Assembly (NCBI GenBank): GCA_023700845.1
Contig: JAMPYD010000132.1
Coordinates: 1 to 6,057 of the forward strand
Direction of reading: 5' to 3'
Length of the DNA stretch: 6,057 bases
Origin: Elusimicrobiota bacterium
GTDB lineage: Bacteria; Elusimicrobiota; Elusimicrobia; UBA1565; UBA9628
Shown here: one piece after another, positions 1 through 5,890 of the stretch
Numbering within the stretch: position 1 is the first letter of the stretch
Layout of the letters: the number at the start of each line of letters is the position of its first letter
Program-made: the position numbers and the translations under genes
Notes under the pieces: generated by a model
Databases searched by the model: none
What the model saw: the letters and a program-made list of their open reading frames with translations, nothing else
Told to the model about the DNA's origin: nothing

Positions 1-1
1 C

Positions 2-1141
2 GAGCGGCTGTGCGCCGAGGCGGGCGCGACGACGGTGCGGGCGGCGACGGACCCCGTCGAGCGCGAGCGCCTGTGGGAGGGCCGCCGCGGCGCCTACGCC
101 GCCCTCGCCCGCCTGGCGCCGAACGTGCTCGTCGAGGACGGGGTGGTGCCGCGCGACAAGCTGCCCGACATCGTGCGCCGCATCCAGGAGATCGCGGCCA
201 AGCACCGGGTGAAGGCGTACCTGCTCTTCCACGCCGGCGACGGCAACATCCACCCGAACATCGCCTACGACGAGCGCGACGCCGAGGAGACCGCGCGCGT
301 CAAGGCCGCGGGCCACGACATGCTCCAGGCCTGCGTCGAGCTGGGAGGCTCGCTGTCCGGGGAGCACGGGATCGGGCTCGACAAGCGCGACGCCATGGCC
401 TGGCTGTTCTCCCGTGAAACGTTGGAGCTCTTCCATCGGGTCAAGGACGCGGTCGACCCCGCCGGCCTGGCCAACCCCGACAAGCTGTTCCCTCTGCCGG
501 GAAGCAAGCCCGGCCTCGGCTTCATCCGGCCGCCCGCCGGCGCCCTGTCGGAATACGCGAAGTTGCTCGTCGACAAGGTGAAATCCTCGCCCGGCGCCTC
601 CTTCCGGATCCGGGGCGCCTCGACCCGGTGGAAGGACGAGACCCCCGCGGGCGCCGTCGAGCTTCTGACGACGGGCCTCGGGCGCATCGCCGACCTCGAC
701 AAGCGCAACTACACGCTCACCGTCGAGACCGGCGTCTCGATCCACGCCCTGCAGCGCGAGCTGGAAAGCCAGGGCGTCTTCCTGCGCCTGCCCAAGGGCG
801 GCGGCACGGTCGGGGGCCTGCTCGCGACGCGGCCGTGGGCCGGCCTGCGCGAGGACATCCTGGGCATGCGCGTCCTGCTGTCCGACGGCGACGTCGTCGA
901 GCTGGGGGGGAAGGTCGTCAAGAACGTGGCGGGCTACGATCTCGCCCGCCTCCTGCTCGGCACGTGGGGGACCTTCGGCCTCATCCTCGAGGTCACGATG
1001 AAGCTCCACGCCCGCCCGGTCGACGCCCCTCAGTCCCTGCCGGCGCCCAAGCCGCCGAAGCTCTCGCTCTGGGCCTCGCGCGTGCGCAAGGCGTTCGATC
1101 GCGAGGGGCGGCTCAACCCGGGGCTGGGGTCCTCAATATGA
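2..1141 (+). CDS. GlcD-GlcE fusion, FAD-linked 2-hydroxy-acid oxidase (5' end missing)
   Basis: The reading frame is open from base 2, so the start and the GlcD FAD-binding domain lie outside the window. The first part is a GlcD C-terminal catalytic domain. It has the metal/substrate motif HAGDGNIHP (about 230-256), SGEHGIG (about 356-376) and the family's terminal pattern DPAGLANPDKLFP (about 457-493). A Pro/Gly linker (about 494-540) leads in the same frame into a second FAD-binding module of GlcE type, with GGGTVGGLLATRPWAG (about 797-844) and KNVAGYDLARLLLGTWG (about 920-970). The protein ends with a second family tail, VRKAFDREGRLNPG. Known family role: with GlcF these subunits oxidise glycolate or D-lactate. 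The GlcE half is odd: after the FAD module only about 45 residues remain, far fewer than in standalone GlcE (about 350 residues in total). Its stop overlaps the glcF start as ATGA. The family is certain; the exact substrate is not. Confidence 0.9.
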   Translation, partial: ERLCAEAGATTVRAATDPVERERLWEGRRGAYAALARLAPNVLVEDGVVPRDKLPDIVRRIQEIAAKHRVKAYLLFHAGDGNIHPNIAYDERDAEETARVKAAGHDMLQACVELGGSLSGEHGIGLDKRDAMAWLFSRETLELFHRVKDAVDPAGLANPDKLFPLPGSKPGLGFIRPPAGALSEYAKLLVDKVKSSPGASFRIRGASTRWKDETPAGAVELLTTGLGRIADLDKRNYTLTVETGVSIHALQRELESQGVFLRLPKGGGTVGGLLATRPWAGLREDILGMRVLLSDGDVVELGGKVVKNVAGYDLARLLLGTWGTFGLILEVTMKLHARPVDAPQSLPAPKPPKLSLWASRVRKAFDREGRLNPGLGSSI

Positions 1142-2430
1142 GCGAAGCCCTCGGACGCCTCATCACCGACCTCGGGGAGCGCTCCCTGTACGACTCGGTG
1201 AGCCAGTGCTCCCGCTGCGGCTACTGCGAGCAGGCCTGCCCGACCTACGTCGCCACCGGCGACGAGTCCAAGTCCCCGCGCGGGCGCAACCAGATCGTGC
1301 GCCTGATGCTCGAGAAAAAGCTGGACGACCCCCAGGCCGCGATGGAGGCCCTGTCCACCTGCCTGACCTGCGGCGCCTGCACGACGGCGTGCTACGCGAA
1401 AGTCCCCGTCGTCGACATAGTCTTGGAAGGCCGTCGAATGCTCCGCGGCGAGACCCATTGGCTCGTGAGGGCCGCGTGCCGGCTGCTGGCGACGAGCCCC
1501 CGACTCTTCGCCGTTCTCCTCAAAATCGGCTTTCTCCTGAAAAAGTCCGGCCTTTCGTCGTTGGGGCGGCCGGCGCTCCGCGCCGCCGGACTGTCCGTCC
1601 TCGCCTCGATGGACGAGCACACCGCCGAATCGCCGTTCTGGAACCTCGACGACCTGACCCACAAGCGCGAGACCCCGGAGTCTCCCGCCTACCGCTATTT
1701 CGCGCCGTGCGGCCCGCGCTACCTGTTCCCGCGCGTCGGCCTGGCCACGATGTCCGCCCTCGACGAGCTGCTCGGGAAGGGCGCATACCTCGACAACCCC
1801 TGCTGCGGGCTCCTCGCGCACAACTACGGGGAGCTCTCCGACGCCCGCGAGCTGGCCAGGAAAAATATCGAGCACGCGGAGAAGAGCGGGGCCGAGCCGA
1901 TCGTCGGCGACTGCTCGTCGTGCGTGGCGCATCTAAAGACCTATCCCCAGCTGTTCCTCAAGCCCGAGGACGCGGATTGGCGCGCGCGCGCCGAGGCGTT
2001 CTCCAAGCGGATCAAGGACGCCGCCGAGATCTACGGGGCATGCGCCGACCGGCTTCCCCCGGGCGTCGCCGAAGGGGTCGAAACGACCTATCACGATTCC
2101 TGCCGGGCGATCAATCCTCAAGGGATACGGAATCAGCCCCGGCTCGCCGCCAAAAAAGCGGCCGGGGGCTCGTTCTGCGAGATGGCGGGCGCGGACGCCT
2201 GCTGCGGCGGGGCGGGGGCCTTCGCCTTCGTCCACGGGGACCTGTCCGAGGACCTCCTGAAGAAGAAGGTGGGGAACATCGCGGCCGTTCAGGCGGGCGT
2301 CGTCCTGACCAGCGCCACGTCGTGCCTCATCCAGCTTGCCCGTGGATTGAGGAAATACTATCCTGACGCCCGGGTGCTCCATCTCTCCGAGTTCGTCGCC
2401 GGGGCCCTCGAGAAAAAACATGGGGCGTAG
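1138..2430 (+). CDS. glcF: Glycolate oxidase iron-sulfur subunit GlcF
   Basis: This 430-residue protein is the iron-sulfur subunit that carries electrons from the flavin subunits to the respiratory chain. Near the N-terminus are two ferredoxin-type [4Fe-4S] motifs: C24-x2-C27-x2-C30-x3-C34-P and C75-x2-C78-x2-C81-x3-C85. The second is followed by Tyr86, where Pro is usual. Two cysteine-rich CCG domains follow. The first has C191, C222-C223-G and C259-x2-C262. The second has C322, C355-C356-G-G and C396. A hydrophobic stretch at about 110-135 (LLATSPRLFAVLLKIGFLLK) fits the family's helical linker. The length is normal for GlcF. ATG 1138 is chosen because it gives the ATGA overlap with the upstream fusion; the frame is open further upstream, but that extension is arginine-rich shadow sequence. 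A related 2-hydroxy-acid oxidase, such as a D-lactate type, is possible. Confidence 0.93.
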   Translation: MSEALGRLITDLGERSLYDSVSQCSRCGYCEQACPTYVATGDESKSPRGRNQIVRLMLEKKLDDPQAAMEALSTCLTCGACTTACYAKVPVVDIVLEGRRMLRGETHWLVRAACRLLATSPRLFAVLLKIGFLLKKSGLSSLGRPALRAAGLSVLASMDEHTAESPFWNLDDLTHKRETPESPAYRYFAPCGPRYLFPRVGLATMSALDELLGKGAYLDNPCCGLLAHNYGELSDARELARKNIEHAEKSGAEPIVGDCSSCVAHLKTYPQLFLKPEDADWRARAEAFSKRIKDAAEIYGACADRLPPGVAEGVETTYHDSCRAINPQGIRNQPRLAAKKAAGGSFCEMAGADACCGGAGAFAFVHGDLSEDLLKKKVGNIAAVQAGVVLTSATSCLIQLARGLRKYYPDARVLHLSEFVAGALEKKHGA

Positions 2431-3616
2431 ACAAGAGCTCGAGCAGCGCCAATCCCTCCTCGCCCGCTTCGGGCGGATGGTGGCCGCCGAGACCAGCCTC
2501 GACACCCTCCTGACGATCATCGCCGAGGAGGTGCGCAACATCCTCTCCGCCGACCGCTGCTCGGTGTTCCTCGTCGACTTCTACAAGGGCGAGCTGTGGA
2601 CGAAGATCGCGCTCGGCATGGAGGAGAAGGTCCTGCGCATCCCCATCGGCCAGGGCATCGCCGGCTTCGTCGCCCGCACCGGCTCGGCGGTCAACATCCG
2701 CGACGCCTACAAGGACACCCGCTTCGCCCAGGACCTCGACCGCATCACCGGCTACCAGACCCGCACCGTCCTCGCCGTGCCCCTGCGCGGCCGCGACGGC
2801 AAGGCCCTCGGGGTCTTCGAGGTCCTCAACAAGTCCCGCGGTTCGTTCACCGAGGAGGATGAGGGCCTGCTGCGCATCCTGGCCACCATGGCCGCCACCT
2901 TCATCGAGAACGCCACCCTCTACGACGATCTGCGCCGCTCCCACCTCGAGACCATCTACCGCATGGCGCTCGTGGCCGAGTACCGCGACCAGGAGGACAC
3001 CGGCCGCCACCTGCGCCGCATGAGCCGCTTCTCCGGCATCCTCGCCCAGGGCATGGGCCTCTCCTTCCTCGAGGCCGAGGAGATCCGCTACGCCGCGCCC
3101 CTGCACGACATCGGCAAGGTCGCCATTCCCGACTCCATCCTCCGCAAGCCGGCCAAGCTCACGCCGGAGGAGTTCGAGGAGATGAAGAAGCACACCATCT
3201 ACGGCGCGAAGATGCTGGCCAACGCCGAGAGCCGCCTCCTGCGCCTGGCCGCGAAGATCGCCGTCGGCCATCACGAGTGGTACGACGGGACGGGCTACCC
3301 GTACGCGCTCAAGGGCGACGCGATCTCCATCGAGGCCCGCATCGTCACCGTGGCCGACGTCTTCGACGCCCTGTCGTCGAAGCGCGTGTACAAGGGCGAG
3401 TGGACCGTCGAGGACGCCGTCAAGTACATCCGCGAGAAGTCCGGCAAGCAGTTCGACCCGAAGGTCGTCGCCGTCCTCGTCGAGAAGCTCGGGGAGATCC
3501 TCGAGGCGCGCGACGAGGAGAACCGGCGCATGGTCGAGGACGAGGCCGCGTCCCTCCAGCAGCACTTCCCGCTCCCGCAGGCCTCCGCGCCGTCGCCCGC
3601 CCCGAAGCCCTCCTAG
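2420..3616 (+). CDS. GAF sensor plus HD-GYP cyclic-di-GMP phosphodiesterase
   Basis: This 398-residue, probably cytoplasmic protein has a GAF domain (about 18-170, with the strand pattern DRCSVFLVD and RTVLAVPL) and then an HD-GYP domain (about 175-345). HD-GYP proteins hydrolyse cyclic-di-GMP, and the key residues are present: H197, the H229-D230 pair in LHDIGKVAIP, H258, the signature HHEWYDGTGYP (284-294) and D313 in VADVFDAL. By the family pattern it should be an active metal-dependent phosphodiesterase. The GAF domain presumably senses a small ligand; which one cannot be read from the sequence. The C-terminal end is a short Pro/Ala/Ser tail. The start lies 11 bases inside glcF with no clear Shine-Dalgarno, which suggests translational coupling to glcF. 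No receiver or membrane domain is present. The gene ends tail to tail with the DUF2721 gene at a shared CTAG. Confidence 0.92.
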   Translation: MGRRQELEQRQSLLARFGRMVAAETSLDTLLTIIAEEVRNILSADRCSVFLVDFYKGELWTKIALGMEEKVLRIPIGQGIAGFVARTGSAVNIRDAYKDTRFAQDLDRITGYQTRTVLAVPLRGRDGKALGVFEVLNKSRGSFTEEDEGLLRILATMAATFIENATLYDDLRRSHLETIYRMALVAEYRDQEDTGRHLRRMSRFSGILAQGMGLSFLEAEEIRYAAPLHDIGKVAIPDSILRKPAKLTPEEFEEMKKHTIYGAKMLANAESRLLRLAAKIAVGHHEWYDGTGYPYALKGDAISIEARIVTVADVFDALSSKRVYKGEWTVEDAVKYIREKSGKQFDPKVVAVLVEKLGEILEARDEENRRMVEDEAASLQQHFPLPQASAPSPAPKPS

Positions 3617-4074
3617 CGCGTCTTCAGGTGTGGGGAGAGCTCGATGTCGAGCGCGAGCAGCCCCAGCGACAGGTCCCGCAGGAAGCAGGCCACCCCGGCC
3701 ATCAGCGCGAGCACGTCGAGCGCGAACGCGGCCACCACCAGCCCGCCGACGGGCCAGCCCGCGAGGATCTGCAGGAACAGCAGGAAGACCATCAGGCACG
3801 ACAGGAAGAGGCTCGTGCCGAACAGGGTGATGCAGTGCTGAAGCCAGTGCGCCCTCTTGTGGGTGATCTCGAGCTGCTCGAGAAGCTCCGCGCGGTTCTG
3901 GGGCGCGGGGCCGCCGAGCTCGCGGCCGAGGGAGCGGCAGCGGTCGATCGCCCGGCCCAGGCGCGTGGTCGCGGACATCATCAGAAGCCCCACCGCCGAG
4001 ACGAGCACGGCGGGGGAGATCGCGAACTGAAGCACTCGCGCCAGCGTCTCGGAGTCCGCCTGGGGAAAGGTCAT
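3613..4074 (-). CDS. DUF2721 family membrane protein
   Basis: This 153-residue protein has three predicted membrane helices: about 12-34 (LARVLQFAISPAVLVSAVGL and beyond), 79-104 and 107-132. A soluble, charged stretch at about 35-78 (TTRLGRAIDRCRSLGREL, then a Glu/Leu-rich helix) separates the first from the second. The ISPAVLVSAVGLLMMSATTRLGR start and the FLRDLSLGLLALDIE end match the DUF2721 pattern, a small inner-membrane family of unknown function. The length is normal. The ATG at 4074 is preceded on this strand by AGGA with a nine-base spacer, a weak ribosome binding site. It diverges from the tRNA-Gly gene across 42 bases, and its stop codon shares the palindrome CTAG with the HD-GYP stop. 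No role is known, and the neighbours do not suggest one. Confidence 0.85.
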   Translation of the reverse strand: MTFPQADSETLARVLQFAISPAVLVSAVGLLMMSATTRLGRAIDRCRSLGRELGGPAPQNRAELLEQLEITHKRAHWLQHCITLFGTSLFLSCLMVFLLFLQILAGWPVGGLVVAAFALDVLALMAGVACFLRDLSLGLLALDIELSPHLKTR

Positions 4075-4075
4075 G

Positions 4076-4105
4076 TTGCCCGATCCTACTAAATCTTGCT
4101 ATGAT
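4076..4105 (+). promoter_or_regulatory. Probable sigma-70-type promoter of the tRNA-Gly gene
   Basis: A TTGCCC box (4076-4081) and a TATGAT box (4100-4105) are 18 bases apart. Both are close to the -35 and -10 consensus, and the interval is an AT-rich patch in otherwise GC-rich DNA. Transcription would start at about 4111-4113, a few bases before the mature tRNA. The same 42 bases must also hold the start signals for the divergent DUF2721 gene, for which no clear promoter is visible. Confidence 0.55.
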
Positions 4106-4116
4106 GGACGGGAACC

Positions 4117-4190
4117 GCGGGCGTGGTTCAATGGTAGAACGGGTCCTTGCCAAGGATCAGACGGCGGTTCGATTCCGCTCGCCCGCTCCA
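4117..4190 (+). tRNA. tRNA-Gly, anticodon GCC
   Basis: The full cloverleaf folds by hand. The acceptor stem is GCGGGCG (4117-4123) with CGCCCGC (4180-4186), all seven pairs Watson-Crick. The D stem is GTTC (4126-4129) with GAAC (4137-4140). The anticodon stem (4142-4146 with 4154-4158) has one G-T pair and carries the loop TTGCCAA, with anticodon GCC at 4149-4151. The variable loop is AGAC, and the T arm has loop TTCGATT (4168-4174). The discriminator base is T, and CCA is encoded at 4188-4190. It reads GGC and GGT glycine codons. The SRPBCC gene begins 22 bases after the CCA on the same strand, with no terminator between. Confidence 0.97.
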
Positions 4191-4211
4191 ATTTTCTCCC
4201 CTCCTCGAAAC

Positions 4212-4664
4212 ATGCTGAACGTCAACCGCCGGATCCTGATCAGCGCTCCCTACGAATCGGTCCGCAGCTACCTGCGCGACCTGGGCGAGATCGCCCACTA
4301 CGAGCCTAAGGTCGACTCCATCGCCGTCTCCGCCGAGGGCGAATCCGCCGAGGCGAGCGGCCGCTTCTTCGGCATGCCGTGGCACGGAACCTTCCGCTTC
4401 GACTTCGAGCCGGACGGCGGCTACCGCGGCGTGATGCTCTCCGGCCCGCTCAAGCGGATGGAGTGCCGCATGCTGCTTCGCCCCGTCAACGGCGGCACGA
4501 TGCTCGAGCACGACGAGGAGTACGAGCTTCCCTTCTTCCTTCGCCCCCTGCAGCCCGTGGTCCGCCGCTGGCTGGACCACACCCTCGAGACCGAGCTCGA
4601 CGTCATCAAAGAGCGCGCCGAGGCCCTGAACCGCCGCCTCCAGCTGCAAGTCCTCGAGTCCTGA
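4212..4664 (+). CDS. SRPBCC (START-like) family small protein
   Basis: This 150-residue protein has the shape of the SRPBCC ligand-binding fold. There is an N-terminal strand and helix (NRRILISAPYESVRSYLRDL, residues 4-23), then a run of alternating strands (about 35-110). A long C-terminal helix follows (about 118-148, RPLQPVVRRWLDHTLETELD onward). Family members bind hydrophobic ligands or act as cyclases, dehydratases or coenzyme-Q-binding factors; no catalytic signature is visible, so no substrate is proposed. ATG 4212 is chosen because the fold begins immediately after it and any earlier in-frame start would lie in the tRNA. The bases before it are pyrimidine-rich (CCCCTCCTCG) and contain no Shine-Dalgarno. 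It probably shares the tRNA-Gly promoter, since no other promoter is visible in the 21-base gap. Confidence 0.8.
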   Translation: MLNVNRRILISAPYESVRSYLRDLGEIAHYEPKVDSIAVSAEGESAEASGRFFGMPWHGTFRFDFEPDGGYRGVMLSGPLKRMECRMLLRPVNGGTMLEHDEEYELPFFLRPLQPVVRRWLDHTLETELDVIKERAEALNRRLQLQVLES

Positions 4665-4676
4665 CAAGGGGCATTC

Positions 4677-4708
4677 GGCCCGCGCCTCGCGGGGTCCAAC
4701 GCCTTTTT
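4677..4708 (+). terminator. Possible weak intrinsic terminator after the SRPBCC gene
   Basis: CCCGCG (4679-4684), loop CCT and CGCGGG (4688-4693) form a perfect six-pair GC hairpin. A run of five T follows at 4704-4708. The T run starts ten bases after the stem, too far for a textbook intrinsic terminator, so function is uncertain. The position, just after a stop codon and before an unrelated gene, is what favours it. Confidence 0.35.
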
Positions 4709-4765
4709 CCTCCTGGGCCATCGTGCCCCCGACGGCGCGTCTCTCGCGGCCCTATGCTCCCCCTA

Positions 4766-4783
4766 GCGCGGTAGCAACCGCGC
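4766..4783. repeat. Perfect 7-bp inverted repeat upstream of the secreted-protein gene
   Basis: GCGCGGT (4766-4772), spacer AGCA and ACCGCGC (4777-4783) form a perfect inverted repeat, centred about 36 bases before ATG 4811. A TATGCT box (4753-4758) just upstream could be a -10 element, but no matching -35 is visible. If that box is used, the repeat would lie at the very 5' end of the message as a stable hairpin; otherwise it could be an operator. The repeat is directly visible; its role is inference. Confidence 0.6.
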
Positions 4784-4797
4784 ATGTCGTTAAAGTG

Positions 4798-4804
4798 AGA
4801 GGGG
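4798..4804 (+). promoter_or_regulatory. Ribosome binding site fixing the start at 4811
   Basis: AGAGGGG is followed by a six-base spacer and then ATG 4811. It is the clearest Shine-Dalgarno-like site in the window. It decides against the in-frame TTG at 4805, which would directly abut the site. The lysine-rich signal peptide start (MKKML) also fits 4811. Confidence 0.7.
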
Positions 4805-4810
4805 TTGCGT

Positions 4811-5479
4811 ATGAAGAAAATGCTCGCAGTGCTGTCGGTGATGGCGATGACTATTCCCGTTCCCGCGTCGGCCCGCGGTTTCGACGGCGACATCGGGTCG
4901 TGGCGCCGGGAAATGCGCGAGATCCGCGTGGCGGAGCCGAAGGCGGTCGAGGTCCGTCCGACCGAGACGGACGCGGCGGGGTGCGCGGTGATGAAGCTCG
5001 ACGAGGTCGTGATCAGCCGCGGAGTCCTCTCCAACGACTTCACGGTGGAGAGCGGCGGCCGCGAGATCGGGACGATCGAGAAGGACGGCGCGAACGTCGT
5101 CATCAAGTCGGGCCCGGCGATCGCGGCGAAGACCTCCGGCGAGGTCGTGACGGACTGCGCGGGGACCGTGATCGGCTCCGTGTCGGAGCTCGCCGGCGAG
5201 GGCTCCAGCCGCTTCGCGATCAAGGACGCCTCCGGGCGGATCGTCGCGGCGAGCGGAGAGGTGGACGGCCACTCGATGGTCCTGAAGGGCTCGGGGGGAA
5301 TGGTCGCGGTCCAGAACAACCACTGGCTCAAGGACAGCTACAAGGTCAGCGTGTCCGGCGTGGACCCGCGCCTGGCCGCGGTGGCCGTCATGATGAACAA
5401 CACCGCGCTGTACCGGCGCTCCGCTCAGCGCCGCCGGGACAACCCGCGCGAGCACCACGGCGGGCGCGGCGACCGCTAG
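4811..5479 (+). CDS. Secreted protein with a LURP-one/tubby-like pattern
   Basis: This 222-residue protein begins with a signal peptide: MKK, a hydrophobic core at 4-15, and PASA ending at residue 21 as a likely signal peptidase I site. There is no lipobox Cys. The mature part has two cysteines, C58 and C116, which could form a disulfide in the periplasm. From about residue 68 it is a chain of short beta strands with turns (DFTVESGGREIGTIEKDG, RFAIKDASGRIVAASGEVDG). It ends with W172-LKDSYKVSVSGVD and a hydrophobic helix (about 187-202, RLAAVAVMMNNTALYRR). This order of meander strands, a W..xDxYxV strand, Asp and a closing hydrophobic helix resembles the LURP-one-related/tubby C-terminal fold, for example Bacillus YxjI from memory. 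The basic tail after about 203 looks disordered. The gene is surely real; the fold is inference, and no function is assigned. Confidence 0.8.
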   Translation: MKKMLAVLSVMAMTIPVPASARGFDGDIGSWRREMREIRVAEPKAVEVRPTETDAAGCAVMKLDEVVISRGVLSNDFTVESGGREIGTIEKDGANVVIKSGPAIAAKTSGEVVTDCAGTVIGSVSELAGEGSSRFAIKDASGRIVAASGEVDGHSMVLKGSGGMVAVQNNHWLKDSYKVSVSGVDPRLAAVAVMMNNTALYRRSAQRRRDNPREHHGGRGDR

Positions 5480-5482
5480 CCG

Positions 5483-5890
5483 CTAGACGGCGATCAGGCG
5501 GTAGGCGCGCTCGAACAGGAGCGCGCCTGCCGCCCACGCCGGAAAGAAGTCGAGCCGCACCAGGCTCATGACCGCCCACCGGCGGCCTCGGTACTCCGGC
5601 TCCCACGGAGCCTCCCCGACCGCCGCGCGCAGCGCGAGGCCGGTCAGCAGCTCGCAGATCATGATGATCGCGGCGTAGAGGGCCCCGCGCAGCGGCCACG
5701 CCCAATCCCCGACAAGCGGCAGCAGCAGGCGGAAGCCCGGATACAGCAAGGCGTAGATGGGGAACATCCACACATAGGAATATCCCATCAGCCGCCGGTC
5801 GCGCTTGCCCGAAGTCAGCGCCGTGAACACCACTTCGGCCGCCACCCCCACGCACGCCAGGAGCACCGTTCTTTCGAGATGGAGGGGCAC
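5483..5890 (-). CDS. Four-helix membrane protein, TMEM229 / ABC-transporter type IV-like
   Basis: This 135-residue protein starts at GTG 5890, which overlaps the stop of the upstream SEC-C gene as TAGTG. The frame continues upstream, but that part is the arginine-rich shadow of the SEC-C gene, and later starts would lose the first helix. Four membrane segments are visible at about 7-24, 40-60, 67-88 and 107-128. Motifs recall the TMEM229 family and the bacterial 'putative ABC-transporter type IV' (CmpB-like) group: E19-V-V-F-T, G36-YSYVWMFPIY, R68-G-x2-Y, E80-LLTG, a P95-W96-E-x2-Y100 element and FPAW near the last helix. Function in these families is not established. It converges on the secreted-protein gene with three bases between the stops. 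The start is likely coupled to translation of the upstream gene, since only a weak GGGG precedes it. Confidence 0.78.
   Translation of the reverse strand: MPLHLERTVLLACVGVAAEVVFTALTSGKRDRRLMGYSYVWMFPIYALLYPGFRLLLPLVGDWAWPLRGALYAAIIMICELLTGLALRAAVGEAPWEPEYRGRRWAVMSLVRLDFFPAWAAGALLFERAYRLIAV

Noticed and set aside
628..1137. Upstream in-frame extension of glcF to about base 628
   Set aside because: The extension is arginine/proline/alanine-rich shadow sequence inside the GlcD-GlcE fusion, and GlcF has its normal length when started at 1138.
1030..1932. 300-codon minus-strand frame opposite glcF
   Set aside because: Its composition is that of a GC-rich shadow (Ala, Gly, Arg, Val) with no motif, while the plus strand has all the GlcF cysteine motifs.
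2327..4153. Very long open frame (about 600 codons) on the minus strand opposite the HD-GYP gene
   Set aside because: It is antisense to a gene with clear GAF and HD-GYP motifs. Its product is low-complexity (Gly, Leu, Val, Asp, Arg, His) and matches no family, as expected for a shadow frame in GC-rich DNA.
4101..4211. Earlier in-frame ATG for the SRPBCC gene at 4101
   Set aside because: That start would translate straight through the tRNA-Gly gene, and the protein fold begins only after 4212.
4723..5571. Plus-strand frame overlapping the secreted-protein gene
   Set aside because: Its product is almost wholly Arg, Gly, Pro and Asp, while the other frame has a signal peptide, a good ribosome binding site and a sensible strand pattern.
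5388..5855. Minus-strand frame running past the stop of the secreted-protein gene
   Set aside because: It has Arg/Gly/Ala-rich low-complexity sequence and competes with the four-helix membrane protein, which has clear transmembrane and family motifs.
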